A program made the translations under genes and the position numbers. Below are positions 26,633 to 35,892 of a DNA stretch of 64,000 nucleotides, in pieces (within the stretch, counting starts at the first letter, position 1; every line of letters starts with the position of its first letter). This DNA is from Phycisphaerales bacterium (lineage in GTDB: Bacteria; Planctomycetota; Phycisphaerae; Sedimentisphaerales; Anaerobacaceae): the NCBI GenBank assembly GCA_003141315.1, contig PLLP01000023.1, positions 31,701 to 95,700 on the forward strand, given 5' to 3'. The notes under the pieces are model-generated. The model was not told where the DNA came from. It was given only the letters and a program-made list of their open reading frames with translations, and made no database searches.

Positions 26633-29087
26633 GTGCCTGCTCGGACTGCTGCTGGTTGTTTTGCCTTTGTCTCTGGGCGGCGTAAAGGCCTGGAGTAAAG
26701 AGCTCGCTGTCGTTATAGCCGGCGCAATAACCATTTGCTTCACACTTAAGCTCATCGTCTATCCGCAGACAAAACTGATTCGCTCATGGGCTTACGTGCC
26801 TGTTGTCATATTTATTCTTTTGGCAGTATTCCAAACAATAAATTTGCCCGCAGGATTTGTCGGCATAATTTCACCGAGCACGGCTTCGCTCCGCAATAAC
26901 CTGCTCAATGATTCGGAATACGCCGGCAGTCTGTCTTCAATGACGTTGAGCCTTTACCCGAATGCAACCAATCATGACTTGAGGCTCATTTTATCTGTAT
27001 TTGCGGTTTTCGTTGTTGTCGTCAATACGTTCAGAACCCTGCCGCAGATAAAACGGCTGCTTACGATAATTATAGCGACAGGCGGTTTTGTTGCGCTTAT
27101 CGCGATGGCACAGAATATCTTCGGAAACGACAAAATATCCTGGCTGAACCTTACAAAACCCGGCGCCTCATATTCAGGCACTTTTGTCAACCATAATCAC
27201 TACGGCCAGTTTATGAACCTGTCAATCGGCGCCGCAATCGCCCTGCTCTTGATAAAGATTAGCGAAGTTTTCGGCAAAAGAAAAATTACCGCACCGTCGA
27301 TTTTCGGATATTTAGGTTCATCAAAATCCAGATTTTTCTGGGTTCTTACTGCAATCATAAGCATCGGAGCGGCAACGATATTTCTCTCGCTTACGAGAGG
27401 CGGAATGGCAGCAATAATCGTCGCAATGATATTTACCGCGATGGTTATGGTTTCGAGAAAATCGCACAAGGGTCACGGCTGGATAATGGTAATCATTGCG
27501 CTTGTGGCATTTGCGTGTGTCCTCTATACCAGTTTCGATGCCGTCTGCAACAGGCTTTCGACTCTTCGGAATTTCACGACCTATGAAAACCGCTGGCAGG
27601 TGCTGAAGGACCTTACCGTTTGCTTCGGCCAGTTCCCGGTCTTTGGCACCGGGCTGGGGACTCACGCCGTTGTTTATCCGATGTATGACAGCTCCACAAT
27701 CGAGGCGATTGCCACTCACGCGGAAAATGAATACGCACAGGTTCTCGAAGAGACCGGCGTTATCGGCCTTATCCTGCTGGGAGCGTTCGGGGTAATAATA
27801 TGGAAAAAATATATTGAAAATATTTCAAGGACAAATTTGATTATCAGCGGCGCCGCTTACGGCCTGGGCTTCGGGCTTGCCGCGATACTCTTTCAAAGCC
27901 TGACGGATTTCGGCCAGCATATACCGGCAAACACATTTTTGTCGGCTATATTTTGCGCACTTATAATCGCGATAAACCAAAGAGAAGACAAGCAGGGTCA
28001 TCCAGCGACAAAAAGGCAATTGAATTGGCCGATAGCAATGCGAACGGCAACTCTTTGTGCCATCAGCGGCCTTTTTATATATGCAATTGCAGGGGCAGAT
28101 AATGCCAGAAGGGCCGACGCGGCGTGGAAAGATGTCCAAAAGGCAGAAAAGGTTCTCGCTGAAAAGGGCTGGCAGGCAAACGATGCGGAATATCAGGAAT
28201 TAATCAGCCGGGCATCGAAAGCGGTAAGTTATCAGTCTGACAATATAAATTACCGGTATTGGCTGAATGTCTATCGCTGGCGGTCGATAAGCAGGCAGAC
28301 AGATGAAGACGGGAGGGTAATTTTTCCGGAAGGTGCGGACCGGAAGGCTTACGCAATAGCCGGCGAACTCGATATGGCCCGCTTCCTGTGTCCCACGTTC
28401 GGACCGCCCTACTGCATACTCGGTCAGATTCAGAAGTTCGTCCTCGATAACCCCAAAGGGTCGCAAAACATAAAGCGGGGACTGCAGCTTGCGCCCTGTG
28501 ATGCCGTAGTATGCTTTGTCGCAGGGTTTAACGATATTATGGATGGAAATATAGCAGAATCTGTAGGCAAACTTAAAAAGGCGGTTGCGATTAACGGCGG
28601 GCTTTTCAAGGAGGTGGCGGCTCTTTACATCAGGCAGGCTGAACGACCCGACCTTGCAATAGCAATTGCCGGCGACGATATGGACAGGCTAAAAATAATT
28701 GCAAGTCTCATCGGCAGCAGCAGTGAGTATAAGCAATTACTAAACGAAATCAGAGAAAAATTAACATATTTACTCGAAAAAGAATGTGAAAACCCGGATG
28801 CGCCGCCGTCATTACTTGTTTCGCTGGCTAAAACATACAGTTCGAAAAAAGATGGAGAGCTGAAAGCCATAGAGCTTTACCAGCGGGCGCTTGCTTCGGA
28901 TTTCGGACAGGTAGATTGGCGGCTCAACCTGGCGAAGCTGCTTGCCAAGACAGGACAAAGCGATGATGCGATACATCAGGCAAGTATTTGTTTGAAGATT
29001 CAGCCGCATTTGGGAGAGGCGGAATCGCTGATAGGCGAGCTGTCTGTTCGCCGGAATAGTCTTGTCAAAGAATCGGAAAATCCGTAA
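26571..29087 (+). CDS. O-antigen ligase/polymerase family membrane protein with TPR C-terminus
   Basis: 838 residues. The N-terminal half has ~12 hydrophobic segments and the Wzy/WaaL-type periplasmic loop with the conserved His (THAENEYAQVLEETG near residue ~383), so it may polymerise or ligate undecaprenyl-linked repeat units. The C-terminal ~330 residues are soluble helical repeats of TPR type (LYQRALASDFGQVDWRLNLA, YSSKKDGELKAIELYQ). The ATG at 26571 follows GGGGGA and is chosen over an upstream in-frame ATG lying deeper in the PHP gene. The 62-base overlap suggests coupling. A second ligase-like protein is encoded at 33084, so the division of labour is unclear. Confidence 0.85.
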   Translation: MKEYKIHPENRQPGKIDLIIECLLGLLLVVLPLSLGGVKAWSKELAVVIAGAITICFTLKLIVYPQTKLIRSWAYVPVVIFILLAVFQTINLPAGFVGIISPSTASLRNNLLNDSEYAGSLSSMTLSLYPNATNHDLRLILSVFAVFVVVVNTFRTLPQIKRLLTIIIATGGFVALIAMAQNIFGNDKISWLNLTKPGASYSGTFVNHNHYGQFMNLSIGAAIALLLIKISEVFGKRKITAPSIFGYLGSSKSRFFWVLTAIISIGAATIFLSLTRGGMAAIIVAMIFTAMVMVSRKSHKGHGWIMVIIALVAFACVLYTSFDAVCNRLSTLRNFTTYENRWQVLKDLTVCFGQFPVFGTGLGTHAVVYPMYDSSTIEAIATHAENEYAQVLEETGVIGLILLGAFGVIIWKKYIENISRTNLIISGAAYGLGFGLAAILFQSLTDFGQHIPANTFLSAIFCALIIAINQREDKQGHPATKRQLNWPIAMRTATLCAISGLFIYAIAGADNARRADAAWKDVQKAEKVLAEKGWQANDAEYQELISRASKAVSYQSDNINYRYWLNVYRWRSISRQTDEDGRVIFPEGADRKAYAIAGELDMARFLCPTFGPPYCILGQIQKFVLDNPKGSQNIKRGLQLAPCDAVVCFVAGFNDIMDGNIAESVGKLKKAVAINGGLFKEVAALYIRQAERPDLAIAIAGDDMDRLKIIASLIGSSSEYKQLLNEIREKLTYLLEKECENPDAPPSLLVSLAKTYSSKKDGELKAIELYQRALASDFGQVDWRLNLAKLLAKTGQSDDAIHQASICLKIQPHLGEAESLIGELSVRRNSLVKESENP

Positions 29088-29167
29088 GGCACAAAACGAG
29101 GATGGTGGATGGATGAATCAGGAACAGTTTGCAAATATCAGTGAGTTATCTGAAAACCTTGTCGGTT

Positions 29168-29190
29168 CACTGACAGGGACGGAGTTTGCG
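29168..29190. repeat. short repeat GGGACGGAGTTTG, copy 1
   Basis: The 13-base word GGGACGGAGTTTG, in the context TGACAGGGACGGAGTTTG, recurs upstream of the flippase gene. It lies within a possible 29-codon open frame (29113-29202) just before the WecA-like gene. Confidence 0.5.
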
Positions 29191-29215
29191 CAAAAGACAT
29201 AATAAGCGATAAAAA

Positions 29216-30676
29216 ATGGCAAAATATCTACCAATATATTTAGTTTCGCTGCTGCTGGCGATGATTATCACGCCGTTGATAATCTACATTGCCCGCAGAT
29301 TTAACATGGTGGACAAACCCGACGTTCGCAGAGTTCACACAGCGCCTGTCGGACGAATCGGCGGACTGGCGATTTTCATTCCCGTTATGGCGGTGAACCT
29401 GTTTATATTTTTCAGGGACAGTATCGCCAGACCGGCAGACATCCAGGCGGGGAAAATCTGGGTGTTGTTTATTGCCGCCACATTTATATTTCTTGTCGGG
29501 CTGATTGACGACATCAGGCATTTGCGGGCGAAGGTTAAATTCCTTTGCCAGATTGCGGCAGCAGCAGCAATCTGCGCAGCCGGCTACCGCATCGGAACGG
29601 TATCGATAACCGAAAATTTGTCGGTTAATTTCGGAATTTTTTCGTGGCCATTGACAATTCTCTGGATAGTCGGCATCACCAATGCGGTCAATCTGATTGA
29701 CGGCCTCGACGGGCTCGCGGCAGGCTTAAGCGCTGTCGCCTGCGGCGTACTGGCGGTTCTCTCCATCTACTTCGGACAGCCTCTTATGACGGTTTTATCG
29801 TTATCGCTGCTCGGTGCGCTTACGGGCTTTTTGTATTTCAATTTCAATCCCGCTAAAGTTTTTATGGGAGACTGCGGCAGCCTGTTTCTGGGTTTCACAA
29901 TAGCTTCTGCCAGCATTATGTGCGCGGCGAAGACCCAGGCAGTAGTAAGTTTAGCCCTTCCGGTACTGGCGCTGGGTATCCCGATATTCGATACGCTTAT
30001 TTCGGTATTGCGCAGATTCCTTGAACGGCGTTCACTTTTCTCGCCGGACAAGGAACATTTTCATCACAGGCTTCTCGCGCTCGGCCTGAAACAACGCCAC
30101 GTAGTGCTCGGCGCATACCTGGTTACGCTTCTGGCAACCGGATTCGGAATGTTTATGATAGTGACACGAAGCTGGGGGACGATACTTATATTTGCCGGCA
30201 TTATAACTCTTTTAGGTCTGGTATTCCACGTATTCGGGCTAGTGAAGATGAAGCAAATTTTATCAACCTTAAGGCAAAAGTATCTCGTATCGAACATTAT
30301 GAGCCACGAAAAAGAAGGTTTCGAAAACGCCAGGCTTCATTTTGCCAATGCGAGGACTTTCGGGCAATGGTGGCAGTCAATATGCGTGGCCGCGGAGAAA
30401 ATGGATTTTACCGGAATTTCGCTTCCATTAACGCAGCGGAACGGCGAAAAACTTCTTTTAAAATGGGGCAATGAAACAGACCGCAAAGACTTAATGAAAA
30501 TGACGATTCCAGTACGCGACCGCAGGTCGGATTCGATGCTGGAACTGCAGGTGGGAATAAGGACAAACGGCTCGCTCGAATCGGCAGGAAGAAGGGTAAG
30601 GCTGTTCAATCGACTGATTGACGAGTACGGCATCGCAGAAATCGGGCAAAGAGAGGCTGAATTAGTCACCATCTGA
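29216..30676 (+). CDS. WecA/TagO-like undecaprenyl-phosphate sugar-1-phosphate transferase with C-terminal extension
   Basis: Starts polymer synthesis by moving a HexNAc-1-phosphate to undecaprenyl phosphate. The first ~350 residues hold ~11 membrane helices and the PNPT catalytic motifs: GLIDDIRHL (~98-106), NLIDGLDGLAAG (~160-171), FMGDCGSLFLGF (~219-230), and the HFHHRLLALGL loop, which is the sugar-specificity His motif. The C-terminal ~125 residues after KMKQIL are soluble and unusual for WecA; similar extensions are seen in some Planctomycetota. The start ATG has no strong ribosome-binding site. This is the probable initiating enzyme of the locus. Confidence 0.92.
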   Translation: MAKYLPIYLVSLLLAMIITPLIIYIARRFNMVDKPDVRRVHTAPVGRIGGLAIFIPVMAVNLFIFFRDSIARPADIQAGKIWVLFIAATFIFLVGLIDDIRHLRAKVKFLCQIAAAAAICAAGYRIGTVSITENLSVNFGIFSWPLTILWIVGITNAVNLIDGLDGLAAGLSAVACGVLAVLSIYFGQPLMTVLSLSLLGALTGFLYFNFNPAKVFMGDCGSLFLGFTIASASIMCAAKTQAVVSLALPVLALGIPIFDTLISVLRRFLERRSLFSPDKEHFHHRLLALGLKQRHVVLGAYLVTLLATGFGMFMIVTRSWGTILIFAGIITLLGLVFHVFGLVKMKQILSTLRQKYLVSNIMSHEKEGFENARLHFANARTFGQWWQSICVAAEKMDFTGISLPLTQRNGEKLLLKWGNETDRKDLMKMTIPVRDRRSDSMLELQVGIRTNGSLESAGRRVRLFNRLIDEYGIAEIGQREAELVTI

Positions 30677-30828
30677 AAAATCAGTTTCAGCAGATTCCGC
30701 ATACACACAAATTAAAGAAAAATGAGCATTTATTCCGATAAAAACATTACTAACAGTTGCAAATCGGGGCTGGGGTTTAGTCTTTATTCAAAAGATACCG
30801 CAAATTGTGAATGGAACCGTTGCGTCCT

Positions 30829-30850
30829 CACGGGGACGGAGTTTGTCAGG
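30829..30850. repeat. short repeat GGGACGGAGTTTG, copy 2
   Basis: Second copy of the 13-base word (context TCACGGGGACGGAGTTTG), ~35 bases before the flippase ATG, in a 204-base intergenic stretch that otherwise holds no gene. Confidence 0.5.
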
Positions 30851-30880
30851 TTCTGCTGCTGAGGAAATCGAAAAACTTTT

Positions 30881-32320
30881 ATGAAAGAGAACTCTTTGTC
30901 CCAAATCGACACACCTGAAACAGAAGATAAATTTACGGCTGCCGCTCAGGTCGATTCAAGGAGGTCTTTCCTGCCTTACGATTTGGCAGCACGCATGCGT
31001 GAATGGTTCAACGAAGCTTTTCCCGTAGATTCGTTGCGGAGACGATTCACAAAAGGCGCTATCTGGTCATTTATTGGAGTTGGAGTCTCACAAGGTTTTA
31101 ACCTGTTAGCTTTAATAGTGGCCGCTCGTATTCTGGGACAGACTCGTTTCGGCGAGTTCGGAATGATACAAAGCACTATCGGCATGTTCGGCGTATTCGC
31201 TGGCATGGGCATAGGAACGACCGCAACAAAACACGTAGCGGAATTTCTTTCAACGAATCCGACACGGGCGGGTCGTATAATCGGAACGACCCAAATGGTG
31301 GGACTTATTTCCGGCGGAGTAATTGCCGCGGTGGTGTTTCTGTTCTCATCGTACCTCACCAGCCATGTTATGAACGCACCGCATCTGCTGCTCGAGCTGA
31401 GATTGGCCTGCAGTCTGCTGTTTCTAAATGTTCTGTTCGGGGTCAACGTCGCTGCCCTGGCGGGTTTCGAAGCGTTCCGCACCACTGCCAAGGTTTACTT
31501 TTATTCGGGGGGGCTTACATTCCTGTTATTGATAGGCGGAACATATTTGTGGGGACTGCCTGGCGCTATCGGGGGAATTGTTGTTGCGACGATGTGTGCC
31601 GCCATTATAAGTTATATTGAACTTCACGGCAAAGCCCGCAAGGCAAATGTCCCGCTGTCTTATCGAGATTTCAAAGCCGACCTGAAGCTCCTCTGGACAT
31701 TTTCTCTGCCTGTTTTTATCAGCAGCGTGGTGATACTGCCTGCAGAATGGCTGCCCTACACGGTATTGGCTAATCACAAGGGTGGTTACGACCAAATAGC
31801 AATTTTCAGCATGGCCAAACAGTGGAGCCAGCTGATTCTATTTATACCGCTGGCAGCGTCCCAGGTTTTGCTGCCCATACTAAGCAGCCTGTGGGGAGAG
31901 AAACAGTTCAGGCAGTACAAGCGTGTCCTGGCAAAAAGCATTATTTTGTTTGCCAGCATAGCGAGTTTAATAGCTATTCCTGTAGCAATCGCATCACCAT
32001 GGATTGTAAAGGTGTACGGACAGGGTTTCTCTCAAGGCTCAATCGTGTTAATCTGGTTGTGCCTTTATAGTATTATATATGTGACGAATGTACCGATTGG
32101 TCTTGCAATATGGTCAATGGGCGCTGCCAGGGCAGGTATGCTTCTTGCGGTAGCATATGCTATATTTTTGCTCGGTATTTTCTATTTTTTCGCTTCCTGG
32201 GATGCTCTGGGTTTAAGTTTAACGTTCATGCTGACTCGATTACTCCAGACGATTTACTTAATCCCAATCATCTGGTGGTATGTGAAGCGAACCAGCCTTA
32301 ACGAAGAGTACACTAAATGA
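30881..32320 (+). CDS. Wzx-type polysaccharide flippase
   Basis: Moves undecaprenyl-linked repeat units across the inner membrane. 479 residues; after a ~60-residue polar N-terminus there are ~14 hydrophobic segments in the MATE/Polysacc_synt arrangement, with the family's first-helix sequence KGAIWSFIGVGVSQGFNLLA and RILGQTRFGEFGMIQS. Its TGA overlaps the next gene's ATG by 4 bases (ATGA). Substrate specificity is unknown. Confidence 0.9.
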   Translation: MKENSLSQIDTPETEDKFTAAAQVDSRRSFLPYDLAARMREWFNEAFPVDSLRRRFTKGAIWSFIGVGVSQGFNLLALIVAARILGQTRFGEFGMIQSTIGMFGVFAGMGIGTTATKHVAEFLSTNPTRAGRIIGTTQMVGLISGGVIAAVVFLFSSYLTSHVMNAPHLLLELRLACSLLFLNVLFGVNVAALAGFEAFRTTAKVYFYSGGLTFLLLIGGTYLWGLPGAIGGIVVATMCAAIISYIELHGKARKANVPLSYRDFKADLKLLWTFSLPVFISSVVILPAEWLPYTVLANHKGGYDQIAIFSMAKQWSQLILFIPLAASQVLLPILSSLWGEKQFRQYKRVLAKSIILFASIASLIAIPVAIASPWIVKVYGQGFSQGSIVLIWLCLYSIIYVTNVPIGLAIWSMGAARAGMLLAVAYAIFLLGIFYFFASWDALGLSLTFMLTRLLQTIYLIPIIWWYVKRTSLNEEYTK

Positions 32321-33030
32321 ACCTCACTAATCGGGAATTTTGGCGTACATATTGGGCAGACTTCGAACCGGGAATTGTAGCCGATGTCGGATTTTCGGAT
32401 TTGTTTGACAGGCTCCCCGGCCGGGCAAGCAAGTTTATTGAAATCGGCGGATTTCCCGGCAAGTTCTCAGTTTATTTTAACAAGTTTAAGGGATACGACG
32501 TAACACTTCTTGATTTTTATATCGATTCTGCGATTATTAAATTAGAAAAGATTAACTCATTAAAACCCGGAACAATCAAAACCATCGAAGCCGACTTTTT
32601 CAGCTTTAAATCTGAAACAAAGTATGACATTGTCTTCTCGTCTGGTTTCGTTGAACATTTTGAAGACACAAAGGATATTCTCAGGAGGCATTACGACCTT
32701 CTGGCGCCGGGCGGAATATTATTCGTTACTATGCCGAACTTCCGGGGTCTCAACGGGCTTGTTCAACGCCTGCTGCATCGCTCCAACTTTGATGCTCACA
32801 ATACCAGCGCAATGAATATCAAACTCATTAGAAAATACTGCTTGGAGCTTGGGCATAATCCTGAAATTTTCTACTATGGCCGGCCCTGCCTCTGGATTGA
32901 GCCGAAGGCAAAAGTTAGTCCTGTCATACGGAAGCTCGCGAGAATGTTGTCCATTGTTATCAGCCGAATACCTGCAAAGAACAGAATTCTTTCGCCGCAT
33001 ATCGTAATCTTTGACAAACTGCAATCATAA
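32317..33030 (+). CDS. class I SAM-dependent methyltransferase
   Basis: 237 residues with a Rossmann methyltransferase core: motif I KFIEIGGFPGKFS (~42-54), the acidic LLDFY at strand 2, DIVFSSGFVEHF (motif II, ~109-120) and PGGILFVTMPN (motif III, ~136-146). The DUF-like methyltransferase_11/23 pattern suggests methylation of a sugar or lipid-linked intermediate in this locus. Coupled to the flippase by a 4-base overlap. The methylated position cannot be predicted. Confidence 0.85.
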   Translation: MNLTNREFWRTYWADFEPGIVADVGFSDLFDRLPGRASKFIEIGGFPGKFSVYFNKFKGYDVTLLDFYIDSAIIKLEKINSLKPGTIKTIEADFFSFKSETKYDIVFSSGFVEHFEDTKDILRRHYDLLAPGGILFVTMPNFRGLNGLVQRLLHRSNFDAHNTSAMNIKLIRKYCLELGHNPEIFYYGRPCLWIEPKAKVSPVIRKLARMLSIVISRIPAKNRILSPHIVIFDKLQS

Positions 33031-33083
33031 AGAGTATTCCCTTGTCTTACGATTAGCCTGATGGTTGGAGCATTTGGTTTATT

Positions 33084-34370
33084 ATGCGTTTGACAGAATG
33101 GTACAGCCGGTTTTTGGAAGTTTGGAAACCCAGAGGACTTCTGGGGTGGGCATTATACTGCTTTATAGGCTATACGATTCTGTGGTCAATGACTGAATTC
33201 GAAGAGGAAACCCTCACTTACTCGAAAGTAATTTTAGGGTTTTTGCTTTGCCTGAGTATGTGTCTTTTACTGCTCGATGTCCTGCGGATAGTCACGCACG
33301 AGGGGCATTTGCCGTTTCCAATACAGGTTAAATTTCTCCTGTTATTTCTGATTCTATGGGGATTGTTCGTGATTTCACGCGGCTTCAGCGCCGATATCGT
33401 AAAGCTCAAGCTGTTATTTGGAGTTTCTTCTTTTGCATGGGCATGGCTTGTGCCCGCTGCGATGGTAATTGGCGCAAATGCATCTGTTTGGAAGCAATTA
33501 AACCGTGTATTTATAGCCCATACCTACATTGGAGTCATTGCCGTCTGCTTTGCTATTATAAATTTGTCCAAACTGTCCATATACGAATCCAGTCACGCCG
33601 GTGCATCACTTGCCACTTTATATGCAACAGGTTTCCTGCTGATGACCTGGCACGAGCAGGCAAAAAATGTAAGATTTATCTCAATTATATCAGTGTTGCT
33701 GATGGGCGCCGGAGCGGCGTTGATGGCCTCTCGGCATACTCTTGTCATAATAGCGTATAACCTCATATCCGCAGGTGGAATGTATATAGCATATTTTCAA
33801 GGCCGCGTACGAAGGATTAACGCCGTCATCAAGCTGGCTTTTGCATCTATTTTTTTGATAATTCTAATAACAGTTTTGAGTAATTGCACGTGGTCATACT
33901 TTTTGGATATGCGAATCGCACATTTTAGGGAGAAACTTCAGTCGCAGCACAGCGACCGAATGCTGTTATGGCAGGATTTTGTCGAGGAAACCAGCGTATC
34001 AGACGCCGTTGTTGGGAAAGGGGTATTCGGCACTTATGAGGGCTGGGCTTACGAGTGGATGGAAGGCGATGACCGTATGAATATCGAGTGCGGATACCTC
34101 CAGATAGTTCTTAAAGGCGGAATCGTGATGCTTGCGTTATTTCTCGCTTTAACCGTTCCTGCTGCCATTTTAGGTATATTTTACTCCAATAATTTTTTGG
34201 GCAGAGTTTGCGGCCTGGTGGTTCTCGGACGATTAGTGGATATGTTCCCGTACGGCGTCCCAGAGGCAGATATCAGTTATGTGTTTTTCTGGCTGGCTGT
34301 CGGCGCATGCTGGAATAAGAATTTAAGGCGATTGCCCGACTTCAGCTTCGCTGATTATAGCTGCAAATAA
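33084..34370 (+). CDS. O-antigen polymerase/ligase-like membrane protein (Wzy candidate)
   Basis: 428 residues with ~11 hydrophobic segments and a large outside loop before the last helices, the general Wzy/WaaL layout. Sequence in this group is poorly conserved, so the call rests on topology, on the NIECGYLQIVLKGG segment (the place of the conserved ligase motif) and on the position between a methyltransferase and glycosyltransferases. Probably the repeat-unit polymerase, with the TPR-containing protein at 26571 as the alternative. Confidence 0.7.
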   Translation: MRLTEWYSRFLEVWKPRGLLGWALYCFIGYTILWSMTEFEEETLTYSKVILGFLLCLSMCLLLLDVLRIVTHEGHLPFPIQVKFLLLFLILWGLFVISRGFSADIVKLKLLFGVSSFAWAWLVPAAMVIGANASVWKQLNRVFIAHTYIGVIAVCFAIINLSKLSIYESSHAGASLATLYATGFLLMTWHEQAKNVRFISIISVLLMGAGAALMASRHTLVIIAYNLISAGGMYIAYFQGRVRRINAVIKLAFASIFLIILITVLSNCTWSYFLDMRIAHFREKLQSQHSDRMLLWQDFVEETSVSDAVVGKGVFGTYEGWAYEWMEGDDRMNIECGYLQIVLKGGIVMLALFLALTVPAAILGIFYSNNFLGRVCGLVVLGRLVDMFPYGVPEADISYVFFWLAVGACWNKNLRRLPDFSFADYSCK

Positions 34371-34422
34371 GCTGCAACAAAACCTTGCAGAAAAAACAAA
34401 TTATAATAACAAGAAGATTTTT

Positions 34423-35697
34423 ATGAAAATCCTTTGGTTCACCCATATTCCTATGCCGGCTGTGAACAGGCATACAAGATACCCTGTCATTGGAACCGGC
34501 CACTGGATGCCTTCTCTGCTCACGAAGCTTTCCGGCCAAAATGGGATTGAGCTTGGTGTAGCGACAGCATCTCCCGGATTTGCCGATATGAATTTTCGAG
34601 ATGAAGGCGTTGAGTATTTCGTAGCAGGACAGGGAAAACGGAAACCTGTGTTCTGTTTCACAGACCTCGATGCCCGGAAAAGCAATATCAGCAAATGTGT
34701 TCACATCATAGAAAAGTGGAAACCCGATTTAGTACATATCCACGGCACAGAAAGATTTTACGGCTTGTTGAGCGCCAAAGGCTATATTAATGTGCCAACT
34801 ATTATCTCAATTCAGGGTTTGCTGGGACCCTGTTCTCAATGGTCGAATTTTTTCGGCGCTCTTTCGCATTGGGAAATTATAAAAAGTCATCGTTTTATTG
34901 CGCTACTGGCCGGCAGGGGTCTTATTTTGAATTACCAAAAATTCAAAAAAGATGCAAAGCGGGAATTGGATATCATTTCCGGCAACGACACTTTTGCAGG
35001 AAGAACGCTTTGGGACCAGGCACATATTCGAAGTATAAATCCTGATGCATCATATTTCCATGTCGGGGAAATCTTACGCGAGTCTTTTTACAAAGCAAAC
35101 TGGAGTTTAAGCAAATGCGACCGGCATAGCATCATCTTCACCAATGCCGGACATCCAATGCGAGGGGTAGAGACACTGCTTGAAGCTATAAGAATACTGC
35201 GAAATGAATTCCCGGACACAACTCTGCGCATAGCAGGAAACATTAGCCAAAGAGGCGGTTATGGCCGCTTCGTGCGAAGACGTATCGAGCAGATAGGACT
35301 TGGAAACTGCGTAAACTTACTTGGGTATATAGACGCCGAAACAATGGCAGGCAAATTATGCAAGTCGCATGTATTTGCCATCTCCTCATACATAGAAAAC
35401 AGTCCAAATAGTCTTTGTGAAGCTATGCTGGTGGGTATGCCCTGTGCAGCAAGTTATGCTGGTGGAATACCGAGCTTGGTAGAAGAAGGGAAAACCGGCC
35501 TTTTCTTTCCTCCCGGAGATGCGGCAGTCCTGGCAGGCAAAATCCGGCAAATCTTCCTCGATGACGACCTTGCTGTCCGGCTTGGCTCGCAGGCAAGGCT
35601 CGAAGCTATGAAACGACACTCACCCGAACAGGTTGTTAATCAACTCCTGACGGCTTACAGAAAAGTAATTGCAAATCATTCGATGCAAGGTTCGTAA
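34423..35697 (+). CDS. GT4 family glycosyltransferase
   Basis: 424 residues, GT-B fold: N-terminal MKILWFTHIPMP, a long acceptor half, and a C-terminal donor half with FTNAGHPMRGVETLLEAI (~239-256) and the E-x7-E region SPNSLCEAMLVGMPCAASYAG. The last ~20 residues match the family poorly. The stop is followed in the same frame by the end of an unrelated acyltransferase, so a deletion may have removed material here. A cytoplasmic sugar transfer onto the lipid-linked unit is expected. Confidence 0.87.
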   Translation: MKILWFTHIPMPAVNRHTRYPVIGTGHWMPSLLTKLSGQNGIELGVATASPGFADMNFRDEGVEYFVAGQGKRKPVFCFTDLDARKSNISKCVHIIEKWKPDLVHIHGTERFYGLLSAKGYINVPTIISIQGLLGPCSQWSNFFGALSHWEIIKSHRFIALLAGRGLILNYQKFKKDAKRELDIISGNDTFAGRTLWDQAHIRSINPDASYFHVGEILRESFYKANWSLSKCDRHSIIFTNAGHPMRGVETLLEAIRILRNEFPDTTLRIAGNISQRGGYGRFVRRRIEQIGLGNCVNLLGYIDAETMAGKLCKSHVFAISSYIENSPNSLCEAMLVGMPCAASYAGGIPSLVEEGKTGLFFPPGDAAVLAGKIRQIFLDDDLAVRLGSQARLEAMKRHSPEQVVNQLLTAYRKVIANHSMQGS

Positions 35698-35889
35698 GAA
35701 GGCCTCGCAGGAAACATCGGTTCAGTGCGTATAGGCCCGCACGCATTTGTCGGTGCAAATTGTGTGATTCTAAAAAATACCACGATTGGCGAAGACGCAG
35801 TTGTGGGGGCAGGCAGTGTTGTCACCAGGGACGTTCCGGCCGGTGAAATTTGGGCGGGTGCGCCTGCGAAATTCATACGCAAGGTTTAA
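35698..35889 (+). pseudogene. 3' remnant of a hexapeptide-repeat acyltransferase
   Basis: Translating the same frame past the glycosyltransferase stop gives ~63 codons with clear left-handed beta-helix repeats: VRIGPHAFVGANCVI, NTTIGEDAVVGAGSVV and the characteristic end VPAGEIWAGAPAKFIRKV. This is the C-terminal third of a WcaF/maltose-acetyltransferase-like protein. No start codon, ribosome-binding site or N-terminal part remains, so it is a broken gene. A sugar O-acetylation step was probably lost from this locus. Confidence 0.8.
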
Positions 35890-35892
35890 ATT

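Noticed and set aside
29113-29202. 29-codon open frame between the ligase and WecA-like genes
   Set aside because: Short, contains the dispersed GGGACGGAGTTTG word, and has no recognisable features; coding cannot be supported.
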